A stretch of DNA of 64,000 nt. It comes from Thuidium tamariscinum. Lineage: Eukaryota > Streptophyta > Bryopsida > Hypnales > Thuidiaceae. Below, piece after piece: positions 1-12,848 of this stretch. The DNA is taken from assembly GCA_947034885.2 (NCBI GenBank), contig OX344752.2, forward strand, positions 30,238,386 through 30,302,385, written 5' to 3'. Made by a program: the position numbers and the translations under genes. The notes beneath the pieces were generated by a model, which did not search any database, was not told the origin of the DNA, and was given only the letters and a program-made list of their open reading frames with translations. The first letter of the stretch is position 1. Every line of letters starts with the position of its first letter.

Positions 1-126
1 ATATTAGGTCCCTAACGGTTATACTATCCTCTACCATCGCAGGCCTTTCTTTCTCGGATGCTTACGATTAGCATACGTGTAACCACCAGATTCATTTGCT
101 AATTTTTGAACGGTTAATGGCAACAG

Positions 127-2327
127 ATCATCGGTCGATGCATTGAGTCAATCTCATCAAAGGCTTGTATGAACGTAAATGAGGTGGACTGGTCCTTTTC
201 CTACTCGAGACTGCATGCTTCAGCCAGCGGTCGGGGTAGTAGTCCAGCTTCCTGGACCAGGCACAGAATGACACCAGCGCCAAAGGACTGGTGGGTCGAA
301 GACATCATTGATTTGGACATTGACCTCTACACGAGGGTAATCCTCGCCATTAAAGCGAAAGGGGGCTCGCCAGATGTGGTGGCTGAATCCATCAGAGTGT
401 ACACTCTCAAGTGCTTAGCGGAATTATTACAAGAACCAGAGAAACCTCCAAATGAGGAGGAAAAGAACTTTACGGAGACGGCTTTGAAGGAGAAGCAGAT
501 TCTAGAGACAATTGTCAGCCTGCTTCCATTAGAGAAAGGCACATCCTCTTGCAGCTTCTTGCTGCGGTTGCTGAAGGCAGCGACCTTCCTGGACGCTTCA
601 CCCGACACCAAGATGGAGCTTGCCAGACGTGTCGGGCTGCAGTTGGAGGAGGCGTCACTCCATGATTTGATCATTCCTTCCGTGTCCTACTCAAGTGACA
701 CTGTGTGTGACGTGGATTTGATGATCCATATTGTGGAGCATTACATGACACAATTTCATGGGAACCAAGCGCAGATGGGACCCTCGGTTGATTTGGACTC
801 GGAGGCACCGTTGATGACAGCAACAGCCATGCATAATTCTCTATGCAAAGTGGCCAAGGTTATAGATCGGTATCTTGCTGAGATTGCACGGGACTCGAAA
901 ATGCCAATTCCTAAATTCATACAGCTTGCGGCGTCTGTGCCTGATTTTTCACGCCCTGTCCATGATGGATTGTATCGCGCCATTGACATGTACCTCAAGG
1001 TTTGCCTTTGTTCTCTTTTGTGTTACTGAATTCTGAATTATTCTTACTTTTTGCTCATTGCTGTTAATCGTATTGGAGAGACTCTCTCTCTCTGGCTTTC
1101 GGGGTTAAATTTTTTTTTAATATCTTTGGAGATTATTTAACGAGATGGACTGGGACTTGGTAATGCAGGAGCACCCGCAGCTGACGAAGAGTGAACGGAA
1201 AAAGATTTGCAGATTGATGGATTGTAAGAAGTTGTCGATGGAGGCGTGCATGCATGCAGCCCAGAATGAACGTCTCCCACTGAGAGTTATGGTTCAGGTC
1301 AGTTCCACAGCTATGCTGGAACGTCTCATGTAGTAATCGTTTTGCTGCGTCACAACTTGCTTCGATATCAATATGTAAATTCGCTGCTCGGACTATTTCA
1401 GCAACTTGCACTTGTTATACTAATTCAAGTCCTTGCAGTTTCATAATATTACAGACTACATCGGTCACTATAGAGAGTAAGTGATTTAAAAATGAGCCTT
1501 TGCCAAGCCTCGTTCACTTTAGGCCGTCAATGAACATACATGACATAATGGTATGTAATAACTATGGACCCCAAAGTAACACATATCGCAGTATTCACAT
1601 ATTTCGCAAGAAAGAAATGAATGTGTAGTATGTAGCACTGGCGCCAAAAAAGTTTTACAACTTGGTGAAAAAATTAGGGAGACAGTCTCTCGATGCATCC
1701 CTACTTGTTTTTCTTTTAATTTACAGTGTGCATTTGAATCTTGACATCGATTAGACAATTTCTGAAATATTATTCAAGTTCCACATTCGTTTTTTCTCTA
1801 GTCCTTCACTGGACGTATGATCTGATGAAGTAACTTAATACCCGTGTGCAAAATGTGCTCACGAATAAGAATTGCTGCAGGTCTTATTCTTCGACCAAGT
1901 GCGGGCTTCAACAAACGGGGTCCTTCCAAGTGACCTGCTGCAGGGGCGCAGCACCCAACAGGCATCTGAGTACGGTGAGGAAGCCCGCTTTTCGGAATCC
2001 AGGAATGGCAACAACAATCCAAACGACTCGTCCACTGGTGGTGATGAAAACTGGGAAACGGTGCACCAAGATTTCACCGCCTTGAAGGGTGACCTTGCAA
2101 GCATTAAAGTGCGCATTGCAGAAGCCGCGAGAGAACGCAGCATACTCATGCAACAAGAGAACAATCATGTGAAGAACAAAAGTTTGCTGTCCGCCTTGAA
2201 GCCAGAGAAGCTGTTCAGTAAGCTGTTTTCCAGCCGGGGATTTTCCAGTTCCGAATCATCTCGTGACTCCGTTAGTTCTGAATTGTCCATGTCACTGAAG
2301 CAGCAGCTTCGACAGAGCAGTACCTGA
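127..2327 (+). CDS. NPH3-family protein, 3' part (BTB region lies upstream of the window)
   Basis: Seen: three exons, 127-999, 1169-1297 and 1881-2327, joined by GT-AG introns of 169 and 583 bp in phase 0, giving 482 visible residues. The first visible exon starts after a CAG at 124-126, and its frame is closed just upstream, so translation starts left of the window. Family marks: KDWWVEDI near visible residue 53, then [13 protein letters not shown] running across the first intron into [14 protein letters not shown], and [11 protein letters not shown] across the second into VLFFDQVR. These are hallmark NPH3-domain blocks. The C-terminal tail has a short helix ([19 protein letters not shown]), a Ser-rich stretch and ends RQSST. 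Known: these proteins are plasma-membrane-associated adaptors for phototropin signalling or auxin-carrier polarity and can act with CUL3. Which subfamily this is cannot be told without the N-terminus. Confidence 0.93.
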
Positions 2328-2842
2328 TCTCCAAAACTTGGTCAGGGGCTATTGATTGTGGTATGTGTACACTAATCTGTATTTTTAGGCTCCATTTTTC
2401 GGACTTGCTGAAATCCAATCATTTGGGAGATTAGGCATTATTCTTTTTTGTGCTCTCTCGACCATTTCATCATCCGGATACTGGACTTTCGAACGGGAAA
2501 CACTCGGCTAATTTTTGTTTTGTCCTGAGGTGAAGGCTTCCCTCATATGCTTGATTTGGGTTAATCCAATCGCCCAATAAATGAAGCCTATATTGACCCC
2601 TTGATCAACTTGCTTGTTCCTGCACTTGGCGAGGGTGTAAGCATGGCATTGGTTGGATGTCTGTGCTTGCTAATCTTTTGAATGGAAATGGCATCATCTT
2701 TTGTTAACTTAAATTTTTGTGGTTTGCAAGTGCCCACTTTGAAATTGCATAAGGTATTCACACATAAGGTAGAAACACCCATTTTTGCACTTGTTTGAAT
2801 TCTTGGATCCTAGACTCATCCAATTATGTCCCTAGACTTTGG
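2328..2842 (+). other. 3' UTR and downstream of the NPH3 gene
   Basis: No open frame of note. An AATAAA at 2576-2581, about 250 bp after the stop codon, is a reasonable poly(A) signal. After about 2600 the sequence becomes AT-rich and runs into a TTAA-flanked repeat. Confidence 0.45.
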
Positions 2843-3588
2843 TTAACCCTTTAAATGCTGGACCTATAACCATTGTTTTCATGCCCTTGTGCCCAACACT
2901 CAGCTTACTACCATTTCAAGACTAGATGTGTAAGAAATTTTTTTAATTTATTTTTCAAAGATGAAGTTACATTTATTCTGTACTTCCCAGAAAATTTAGA
3001 TTTTTTAAAGGAAAATTGATTTTTCTGAGAATTTTTGAAGATAAAGTGAAGAAAAAACATATCAAATGGAAAATTATCTCAAAAAATCTGAGAATTTCAC
3101 CATGGGTGTACATTTTAGTGGCAAATATCATGGTGTAAACTCAATTTCTGTGTCATTTTATAATTACAATCCAGAAGGCTTTGAAAATACATTCAAAGTT
3201 CAAATTGCAATAAAATATTCAAAATTATGATTTTTTTCAAAATTCCAATTGGAGAAGAAACTAGAATAGATGACCTTCATTTTGTTAGTTGGGCTCAAAC
3301 TCAAAAAATATCATTTTTGTGGAGAAACTTCAGATTTAGAGCAAGGAGCAACAACTTCCCAAATACATTGAAAATAGCATATTTTGTGATCCATTTTTTT
3401 TTTCTAATTTTTAATCCACGTGAAGAGAAACACTCACAAGACTAAAAAGTGAATTAGGTACTCTTCATAATCCTTTGTGGAAGGTCAAGCAACAAGAAAT
3501 GGATGAAAAACTGCTAGCAATCTCCATTTACATTATTTCTAAGTCAACCAAGCACCATGAATTGGCATTGCCAACACTCCACGGTTAA
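2843..3588. mobile_element. TTAA-flanked non-autonomous element, copy 1 (746 bp)
   Basis: Begins TTAACCC and ends in TTAA. It aligns along its whole length with 58864-59597: shared blocks include the AGATGTGTA start, a Lys/Phe-like AT-rich middle, TTTCACCATG, and the TTGGAGAAGAAACTAGA and TTAGTTGGGCTCAAA blocks. The right terminal repeat has decayed. No transposase frame. CCC-starting ends inside a TTAA target are the signature of piggyBac-like elements, which is the basis for the tentative assignment. Confidence 0.7.
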
Positions 3589-4968
3589 CGTGTCCTCTAA
3601 ATACTTAACATTGATTTATTAACTCATTTGAAAGGCATATACTTAACTCTAATTAGCTTATAGCTCATTTTTGTAGAGTTTAGATTTGGGTGCATCTATG
3701 TGATAGTTTTAGTTGTTTTGTATATATTGATCCCTCAAGAATTACATTATTGTATTCATGTATATAATGCTTAAAGTAATGTAGATTAAGTAACTCCAAA
3801 TATTGATTTAAATTTTGTTTTGTTTCACTCCTGACTATGAGCCATACTTTGAAAATGACTGAACAAAATTCAAATTATGAACAAATACAAATTTTGTAGT
3901 ATCTTGCATGTACTACAATTCAAGCAATTCTTGAAGCAAAAAAACATTACAGTTTCAAAGGTAATGAGCCCTAAAAATTCAATTGTTTGACTAACTTTCA
4001 AAATTACTCAAAAAATTGTCAATGCTCATTTTTTGAGCCACAATGACTTTCAACATTTTATTGCATGTTGTTGTATTGTTAGTACATCATTGAAGACCCA
4101 CCCTCATTGATATTGTTAAAAATGACATATATATGCTTCCAATCAATGTATATATATAAAAGATTTTTAATGAATCAAAGATTTAAGACCCCATTTACTA
4201 TCATAGATGATCTATAGCTTGCAATTTGAAATGTTGTTGCATTCACTTAGAATAGATTTGAAAATATTTGCCCCATTATACAAATAATACAAATCATTTG
4301 ACTTTGCATTGAACAACAAAAACTATTTTGCTACAACCTTTTTGAATCCAAGATGTTTTGTTTAAAATGGTGTTTATACAATACATTTTTTTGGATACCT
4401 AAAGATGTCATTAATGTCAATATGTCATAATTTTGTTTCTATCATATGCACTAGTGTGTCTTGTGCCATTGTTATAGTCAAAATAAAAATAAAATTAATT
4501 TTATATTTTTTCAATTCATGAAAACTTTGAAATTTAATAACCTTTATAGTCTTGGTCAAAATGTCACAAAACAAAGTCCATGCCCCCGTCATTGCTAAAC
4601 ATTTTTTGATAGTACCAAGAATGCCAATGAGGGATACACAATTTGGGAGATTTCCACATAACAAATGAACAAAACAAAACAAATAGCCTATCTTAATGGT
4701 ATGAAATTTTCAATACTCACTGACTAGAAGAAAAACTAGGCTAATATAATCAGTTAAACAATGACTAAGTGCCATGTACACCTATCTTGCAATTGCAACC
4801 ATTGTTATTAGTACCAAATTCTTACCTATATTTGCAAAGTAGTTATAGAATGAAGTGTAGGATTATGAAGGTGTAACAAAGTTCAAATTCAAAATTCTTG
4901 TGAATTATTTTTCATCCAATATTCATCACAATTGTCAATGTGAACAATTTGTGCTTTGTCAAATGTAC
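3589..4968. other. AT-rich intergenic DNA
   Basis: About 1.4 kb of AT-rich sequence with only short chance frames. No gene, RNA or complete repeat recognised. Confidence 0.5.
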
Positions 4969-5312
4969 CATAAGAGGATTTTCAGCTACTGTACAAGACT
5001 GCGAGTTCCCAAATGCTGGGAACGCATTGGGAACTCTGGGAACACGATGCTGATGTGGTCGAACGACTGCCACGTCAGAAAATAATAAATTTTTATTAAT
5101 TTTAATTAAATATTAAATATTTTCAAAATATTTTTTTAAATCATTTTTTTTCTCTTTAATACATTCTGAAGTTTTTGGGAAAAAAAAAATTTTAATTTTT
5201 TTTTTTCAAAATTCAAAAATTCAGACCAGCAGGGGGCTGGTCTGCAGCAGTGGGAACAATTTCGGGGAACACCCCTGAAACGGTCTCCTGGGGGCCCAGA
5301 AATCCTCTTATG
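4969..5312. mobile_element. MITE with CATAAGAGGATTT ends, copy A (344 bp)
   Basis: Starts CATAAGAGGATTT and ends AAATCCTCTTATG, a 13-bp terminal inverted repeat. The interior has a GC-rich left part (GAGTTCCCA, CTGGGAACGCATTGGGA), an AT-rich core and a right part with a GACCAGCAGG/GGCTGGTC hairpin. Close relatives lie at 6409-6768, 21983-22325 (inverted) and, more decayed, 49424-49712. I see no clear target-site duplication, so the superfamily is open. Confidence 0.8.
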
Positions 5313-6408
5313 TGTGTTACTGATTTGTTATTGCAAATAACTCAAATTCAACTAGAAAGTGGTTGCAACTACAGTTGCACAAAAGTTGAATTTGACTAGG
5401 AAACAACAACAGTTGTAAACAACTTCCATGCCTAAAGTGGATTCAATTACGTCAACCTTCTTCTTCATCTTTTAAGCAAACGATTCACATGGTATGAAAA
5501 AGGATGATTTCCAAGGTGACCAACCTGACATTCTAAGGTTTAACAAGGGTCTACCAAAGTTTTATTTTCTATTGGATTTTTCCACTTCATAAATTAATGT
5601 CTTCCAGTTGGGTTCTCTCATAAGTAACATGCATGACAGTTGCTGAACAGATTCTTTTTCAAAGTAAATTGCCGCATGTTTGCTGAAGGAATTAATTCAA
5701 CCCCCATGAAGCGGAAGGAAACTCTTGGAGGCTTGGACAAATTTTGAATCATGAGACTACTGAGACATTCAAGGAAATTTCCGTTCAATTGGCACTTTTC
5801 CGTTGAAATGCGCAAAGTTTGGCAAAATTGTTGTAAACTTCAGTAAGACCTGTCTTCATTATTAACGGAGGGAAGTACGGCAACTTGCTGTGTGTTCAAC
5901 TCCGTCTTCAGAATAATATTGCAGAGAGTCAAACCTTACATTGTCAAAGGCTTCAAGAATGTAATTTTGAAGAAGCTGGAAATGTGGCTCAATCAGTCAA
6001 AACTTAAAGTTTGCATAAACTTAACAATTGTTAGAAATCTTCACTAATGTAGAAGCACCAGCAACCAATCAACTGATAAGCAATTTTGGAGCAGATGGTG
6101 AGGAATAAGAGCTGGTGGAAATTTGTCTCATATAGAAAGATGGGAAATATGGGGATAGAGAATTTTGCTCTCATAATTGAGATTGTTGTGAACTTTGGGA
6201 GCCAAAAAGTACTTCACATTCATTTTTAATGTCTAAAGTCTTCTAATTCTGATTGGTGTAAAACTACTTTTCCATTCACTTCTTCTTGACATGTGTCATA
6301 ACCTTATTAGTTCCAACCTTGGAATGGAATACCCCCCCCCCACCCCTTCAAAAAGAAAGAACCCATCCAAATCTTGATTTCCACTATACTAATGGTGGAA
6401 TTGTGCAC
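5313..6408. other. Intergenic DNA, no gene seen
   Basis: Only short chance frames. Contains a C-rich run near 6330-6345. No coding or RNA gene recognised. Confidence 0.45.
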
Positions 6409-6768
6409 CTTATAGGTTGGTAGCTACTGTAAGAGACTGCGAGTTCCCAGACGTTGGGAACGCATTGGGAACTCTGGGAACGCGATGCTGATGTGGTCGA
6501 GCGACTGCCACGTCATATTTTATTTTTTAAAAATTAATTTTAATTAAATATTAATTTTTTTTTAATTTTAAATTTGAGTGTTTTTTTTTTTTTGAAATCA
6601 TTTTTTCTCTCTTTAATACATTCTGAAGTGTGTTTTTTTTTTCTAAATTTAATTTTTTTTTTTCAAAATTCAAAAATTCAGACCAGCAGGGTGCTGGTCT
6701 GCAGCAGTGGGAACAATTTCGGGGAACACCCCTGAAACGGTCTCCTGGGGCCCAGAAATCCTCTTATG
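6409..6768. mobile_element. MITE with CATAAGAGGATTT ends, copy B
   Basis: Same order of blocks as the copy at 4969: GCGAGTTCCCA, the CGATGCTGATGTGGTCG block, GCCACGTCA, AT-rich core, GACCAGCAGG hairpin, and GAAATCCTCTTATG at the right end. The left terminal repeat is degenerate. Same orientation as copy A and about 1.1 kb downstream of it. Confidence 0.78.
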
Positions 6769-8150
6769 GTTATTAGGTGTGGTTAGTTTTTGGTACTTCT
6801 ACCTTACATCCAATGATACAACAAGTATTATTACTATGTTTTAAGTTGTAAAAAGTCTCCTTGAACCATAAATATAATGGTAAGAAGGTAATGTAATACA
6901 ATGTATTTTGATATGTAAGACAAGTGGAATATTTATGTTTCAATTTGGAAAGGCCTTCAAGATGATGTTCAATTATCATGATTGACTTTCCAATCAAAGA
7001 ATAAACATGTGCATGTCAACACTTGAGGAGAAAATAAGTCAACACCTCAAATCACATATTAAGACATTAGAGAAATTTGGGACTTTCTTGGAGGATTGCC
7101 ATGGTTTGACAAGCACAACTATCTTCAAAGCCCTAAGCAACTAGACGAAGGACTAAATCTTTGACAAAAGAGCCACCTTGTGTGAATATAGGAAATGAGG
7201 AGTATGTATGAATTTCTTATTTTCTTTTGAATGCGAAATTGTAATTGTCCCAACCCTCCTCCATTAAACTATTCATGTACCAATGCTCATGTACCAACTC
7301 TTTGACAATTGGCAATGCAATGACCAGTAGACATAGGGAAAAAGTTATGCGCAGGTTCAAAGAAAGTAATGTTGGGATCCCTTTTGGTGCTTCTTAACAA
7401 CCCTATGGAGAGTCCAAGATTTCTTTAATGTTATATTTTGACTTTGAAGTTCAATGAAAATTTTATATGGCCATATTTTTTTTTTGGAAGGAATAAATCT
7501 TTTGATCTTTGTATAGGTGTGAATGTAAGAGAACCTTTAGTAGTGCACCGACATTCCAACTCATATGCCTTACAATACACAAAGTTTGTTGCAAGTCCAT
7601 TGCACTTTAGGATATGCTCCAAATTAAACATGCCGTAACTCCATCAAATGCTACTTTCTACTTTTATGTGTAGGGTATCCATAAACACAATCTCCTTGTG
7701 AATTGGTTTAGTAATAAAAGATTTGACAATTCAACTTGACCTGTTATTATACGTGCTATCAAAAAGCTGTGGATTAGAAATTTACAACCTTAAATAATGC
7801 AACTGGTTTCAAACAACATTGGAATTTCGGCAACGGCTTAATTACAACAGGTCTCTCACAGAATCATCGATGATTGATCTTCAAGCCGAAGTGACATTCA
7901 ATTCAGAATTGACCCAATGAATTTCCTAAACTCATGCCAACGAAATTTTTTGCCTGTTTTGTCTTCTTAAACTTCTATGAGAGAGGTCCGGTCAGCCATT
8001 TGAAGTGACGTTTTCCTAATGCATTTGACCACATGTATTCAGATGAAAATGAAACCTGCTCTTATGCACGCATGCAATGACTTGAAGGAATAATTAAGTT
8101 AATTCAAACACCCACCCACCCACCAAGAAATGAAATCAAAGGAGTTTTCG
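6769..8150. other. AT-rich intergenic DNA
   Basis: No coding region or clear repeat recognised; frames up to 74 codons here look like chance. Confidence 0.4.
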
Positions 8151-9020
8151 TTCTACCCTGGAACAGTCATGTTCACGGACAATTCCACTTGAACCCAAAT
8201 TAAACCCCTGAATGAACGTGCACAGACTCCCCTTCCTTAGAACGAAAACAAGCTGTGCACGAGATTACCCCAAATTTGCGATACTTATGTATATATTTTT
8301 CGGCAACGCTGCCATGCCGGTGTACAGATTTGATCGATCTCGAGAGAAACTCTGAAACTCCACAGCTTGCCACCGGCGTTTTTGACAAGTGGCCAGTTCA
8401 GTGGCACATGGATTGAACCAATCAGGTGTACGATCGATCTACCGTATCAGATCGATCTACCCAAGTAATAACCCAACTCCAGGTGCAAGCACATGGAATG
8501 GAAATGGAGGAAAAACTCCGACAACAAAGCTTATGCCGCGACTTTTTTGGGGTCCATGGTGTACAGTATAACCTAACCTCGCATGGTACGTGGCCGCGCA
8601 TTGATCGGCGCTAAAAGGTTTAATTCTACCGGAACTCCAGTTGCAGGAAGGGAATTGAGTTGAATGCCTGCGCGCCTGCCTGCCTGCCGGAAGTGGAGTG
8701 GGTTATTGAAACCGAGACTCGATCACGGGACTGTTCATCGACGTGTGCATCGACGTGTGCAAGGTTGAATTAGTCCGCGGACACAGATTCCGACGTCACA
8801 CAGATTCACGCCATTCGTTCATTCCAAGCTCGCTTTGGAATTTTTGTCAAAATTTTCCTCATGTGAATAGGAGTTGACGGACTGGGCCAATTTGATCTCC
8901 CCCGGAGTGCGCCGGACGAACGGAAATGCTTCTTGCGAATCTACTCTCAAGTCGATCGATCGATCGATCGGTCGCAACTGTTGCTGCCGTTTCAGGGCCT
9001 CCCATAATAACGGCTGGGCC
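8150..9020. other. GC-richer, CpG-containing stretch without a recognisable gene
   Basis: Base composition changes sharply from the AT-rich flanks. Holds several CGATC/GATCG words, a (GATC)n run near 8953-8970, a 12-bp direct repeat (ATCGACGTGTGC) near 8740-8762, and GCCTGCCTGCCTGCCGG near 8675. No frame over 62 codons and no recognisable domain. It could be a decayed gene or promoter-like island. Confidence 0.35.
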
Positions 9021-9225
9021 GGCTTTGTTTAGTGTTTACCAATGAGGCAGGAGTCCCTTGGGCATCCTTGAAAATGGGACCCCAGCAGTCGGATAAGGCA
9101 AAACAAAACTGTCGTATATGGCTCGTCAGTCAACCCCAATCTTTGGATTATGCTCAAAGTTTCTCCTCACATCTAGGAAGGCATAATACTTTTCTAGCAT
9201 GGGGAAGACCATTGTTTTAGTATGG

Positions 9226-9341
9226 AATGTTAGGGCCTACTTACACGATGGGGTGCACAAGAAAACTTCATAGGGAGTGCTACAATGTTAGGGCCTACTT
9301 ACATGCTGGGGTGGGCAAGGAAACTTCATAGGGAGGGCTAC
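9226..9341. repeat. Tandem duplication, 2 x 58 bp
   Basis: Units 9226-9283 and 9284-9341 both begin AATGTTAGGGCCTACTTACA and end GGCTAC or TGCTAC, with a handful of differences. No function seen. Confidence 0.9.
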
Positions 9342-9859
9342 CGGGTAAACTAGTCTTCACACTTTCATGTTGACCTAGTGGGTGGGAGGATTACAATTAG
9401 AAAATTAGAAAAACACCTGTCTTAGATTCTCTCAAGCTTGCCAAGTCTCGACTAGTGACATTGTTCATGGAAATCCATGAACCTTCTCCTCCTTCATTCT
9501 TGCTTGCCCACCCTGGTAAGACAATTGATGACTTCAGCCTCTTTTATCTTATTGCTTAAACAAGCACTATACGTGCCTACCGGGCCTACATCTAAGTGCG
9601 CCTTTAGGTCATGTAAAGTAATTTTGGATTTTGCCAATTTTGTTCCCCTTTGAATATTAGGTTGGCTATATTAGAAATCATCCTTTTGCATACTATGTGA
9701 ATCATTTGCTTAACCCCTCAAGGTGTGAGGCCATTTTCTTTTGTCAAAAAGTCGACACCTAACATTGTCATTTGTAGTGCATACAACAAAAATGTTAAGT
9801 AATTTTTTGTTTTTGCATATTAACTATAGGATCTTCTAGACTAGTATAAGAATGTTTGG

Positions 9860-10589
9860 GGGTGATTGCAAGAATGACTTGTCCTATTTGTTGTCCCCTA
9901 GGCTTTGGACACATGGTTTTTTGCTCATAACTTTTTTCATTGTGTCTTTGTTTGCCGTGAAATTTGGAACAAAGGTACAAACTAAAGTTCTTGACATTTG
10001 GTAATTTTTTGAAGTTTTTGAAAGTTATTTTACTATTTTTAAACTGATCCCGATTGGATGTCTACCTTGGCCATTTTGAGGGGTTTTAGTACTATTTCCA
10101 ACCCTAAACTTCAAATTTGAAGGTAAGAATTGGGATACAAGGACTTCTAATATAGTTACACAAGTTTGTGAAGAGATTTTCTAAAAATAGTAAAGTATTC
10201 ACCTTCCACATGTGCTCAAAGTGCACTACCAAGGTACACTTGTAGAGAATACAAAATAATTTTTTTGAAGATGAAAATTTTCAGGAAGAAGAAACTTTAA
10301 GTTAGAAAAAATAGATGTTTTTTGTTTATTTTCTTGAATTTTTTTACTATTTAAAAAAAATAAAATTCCAAACTACCTATTTTCTTGTATTTTTCATCAC
10401 TCTTTAAGAGAGCATAACTTTTAGAGAGAAATTTTTCTAAGTTAGAACTTTCATCCACATACTATTTAGAGTGTTCTTAAGTTTATCCATATTTTATTTC
10501 ATTAAAAAAAAATTTATTCCAAAAGTCACAGTACTGTAGTACTAAGGCCATTTTGAGACAAAACCGTAAAGTCATTCTTGCAATCACCC
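9860..10589. mobile_element. 730-bp MITE with GGGTGATTGCAA ends and 4-bp target duplication TTGG
   Basis: Terminal inverted repeats GGGTGATTGCAAGAATGAC and GTCATTCTTGCAATCACCC, flanked by TTGG at 9856-9859 and 10590-10593. The interior is AT-rich with no transposase frame. A second member at 50332-51060 has nearly the same length, related ends (including a shared GTCCTATT block inside the repeat) and a 4-bp duplication TCTT. A 4-bp duplication with GGG ends does not match the common plant superfamilies, so I leave it unassigned. Confidence 0.85.
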
Positions 10590-10688
10590 TTGGAAGAAAT
10601 TTTGGAAACTTTGACCCTATTGATTACATAAAATAAATGTTGAAAGTGAAGAAGACAAGTTTTTTTGGTGAAATTTATTTTATTCTAC

Positions 10689-11215
10689 TGTAGTCATTCT
10701 AAATTTTTCATTTTTGACTATTTGCCTTGTGTAGTGTAAATGTACGCAATTTGTTGAATGGTTTGTACGTTTGTAAAGGTTAATAGACTACTTGTTAGAT
10801 AGATCTAAAAGGTCTAATATCAAAAGATATGAATAGTGGCCAATCAACTTGGAGGTTATTCATTGTGAATAGTTCTCTAACCGATTAGATATAGCAAAAA
10901 CAATTTGTCATTTCTATCTATCTCTCTTTCTCATTTTTTTTTCTCCAATATCTTTAGAAGTCAAGTTGTCTTTGTTTTTTTCTCCTTGTAGTTTTCTTTA
11001 TAATGCTTGATTGTGATTTTATATGTATTTTTTATTAGCCAGTGATTGGCTTTAGACTTTGTTAATTTGTCAATTGGCCAGTGATTGGCTTTGTTAATAG
11101 TATTTTATTAATTCTCTTTCCTTATCCAATACAAAATTTCCTGCGAACGAACCTTTACTACTATACTATGATAAAAATAACAATTTCAATGGCGTTGTTA
11201 ATTTTTGGCATAACA
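10689..11215 (+). repeat. LTR copy 1 of the compound element
   Basis: 527 bp, TG...CA. Contains two near-direct AGCCAGTGATTGGCTTT-type blocks at about 11036 and 11078. Nearly identical to 14109-14634. Confidence 0.88.
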
Positions 11216-11320
11216 TTTGGCGCCGCTGCCGGGGAATTTTAACATGGATAGGTTTGAGATGTTTGATTAAAATTATTGTCATGTAAAATTGAATACTTTT
11301 AGTTTTGATAGGATATACAA

Positions 11321-12848
11321 ATGGAAAATTATGAATCTAAATACCATAAGAAAGAACAAATTTTTAATGCAAGTAATAATTATGGAAGTCAAATTTACTA
11401 CCTTCATCAATCTAATGACAACTTGTTGAATCAACTTCACGAGAAAGACTTAGAAATTAAAGAGCTTGAAGAAGTATGTCATAATCATTTCAAATGTGGA
11501 AGGAAAGAATATGAAAATTTATGCAATGCTCAAGATCATAATTATAAAGTATTTGATGACTAGCCTTGATGATGCTAATAATGAAAAAAAACAATTAATA
11601 CAACAAATTCATGAGTTTGGAGTCAAGGTTGATGCATATAATAATCAACAAGCGAAATTGTCTAAACAAAATGAGTCATTAAATGCTTTAGTGGAGGTTA
11701 TTATGCAAGAGCGTGATAGTCTTTTTCATGAGGTAGCATGCTTCAAAAGCATTACCTCTATAAAGGATAAAGAGCACAAAATTGAGATCAACGCAATGAA
11801 GAATGATTTGTCTAATGTGTCAAAGGACATAACTACCAATATAAGAGAGAAGGAGAAAATTGTTGCCTATGCTACAATGCAAAAACAAAAGATTCGGATG
11901 CTTGAAGCAAAAATGCAAGTGCAACACAAAGAACAAACTATATTTGAAGAACAAATTGATGCATTCATCCAAGAAAGAGAGGCTTTTAATATAAAAAAGG
12001 AAAATTTCATGTTAGAAGTTGCATCACTAAAAGAAGACAATAGGTTTCTTTCTAAAAAATTAAACAACTATATGAATGTTGAGATATTGCCTTTGAAAAG
12101 TAAGTTGTTAATTGCATTGAGAGAGAGGGATGAGGCATTTATATACACTAATTGCCTTGAAGATGAATTAAAGAAACTCAAAAACAAATTGAATTTGCTT
12201 GATGATCAACAAGCTAATTATGTGAAGGAAAATGCACTTTTGGTACAAGAAAATTTATCCTTGAAAGAACAATGTGACACACTTCTCAATGTAATTGATG
12301 CCAAAGCTAAAGGTGGGAATATTAAACTTAATAATGAATTACCATTAAAAGAATGTTTAACCTTCATAGAAATGCTTGCAAATCAAAAAGTCATCAAAAT
12401 TGAAAGAAATGTAAACACTCTAAAAGATCAAAAAGTTGCATTAATTGAAGAAAATCAATATATTAATGAAGAAGCCAAAATTGTGAAGAAAAATAATATA
12501 ATAACATATCATGAAGTTTTGATTCTGACATATAATAAAATTCTCATATACGTCCCTTCATCAAAAAATAAAAAATCTTACACTTATTTAAATATTGAAT
12601 GTGGACTTCAAAGTGGAAATAGTAAAATTGGGACTATGATAACTATGAAAGAAGATAACACAAATGGTTTCATTATTAAACAAAATTTCAACTTGACTAT
12701 TATGTCTTATATAATAAAACAAGAGTACACCAAATTTTACATAATACTATTGTTTCTTATAGAACATAAAATATGTTTCATAAAAATATTGGTGAAAGGA
12801 TATAAAATTCAACAAAGAATATGGGACCTTGGTGGACTTCAATATTGA
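11321..12848 (+). pseudogene. Passenger coding region of the first unit: Lys/Glu/Asn-rich coiled coil
   Basis: Fossil coding region between two LTRs. Two overlapping frames, 11321-11563 and 11466-12848, both read as charged, Lys/Glu/Gln/Asn-rich helical sequence with heptad-like spacing of Leu/Ile, as in coiled coils. The region seems broken about once. There is no capsid, zinc-knuckle, protease or polymerase signature. I do not recognise the family. It could be a captured host gene or an element-specific extra protein of the kind some large gypsy relatives carry. AT-rich like its surroundings. Confidence 0.55.

Noticed and set aside
327-998. Minus-strand frames of 115 and 80 codons
   Set aside because: Antisense shadows of the NPH3 exon.
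3227-3445. 72-codon frame
   Set aside because: Lies inside a TTAA-flanked repeat and is AT-driven; the matching copy at 58864-59597 does not keep it open in the same way.
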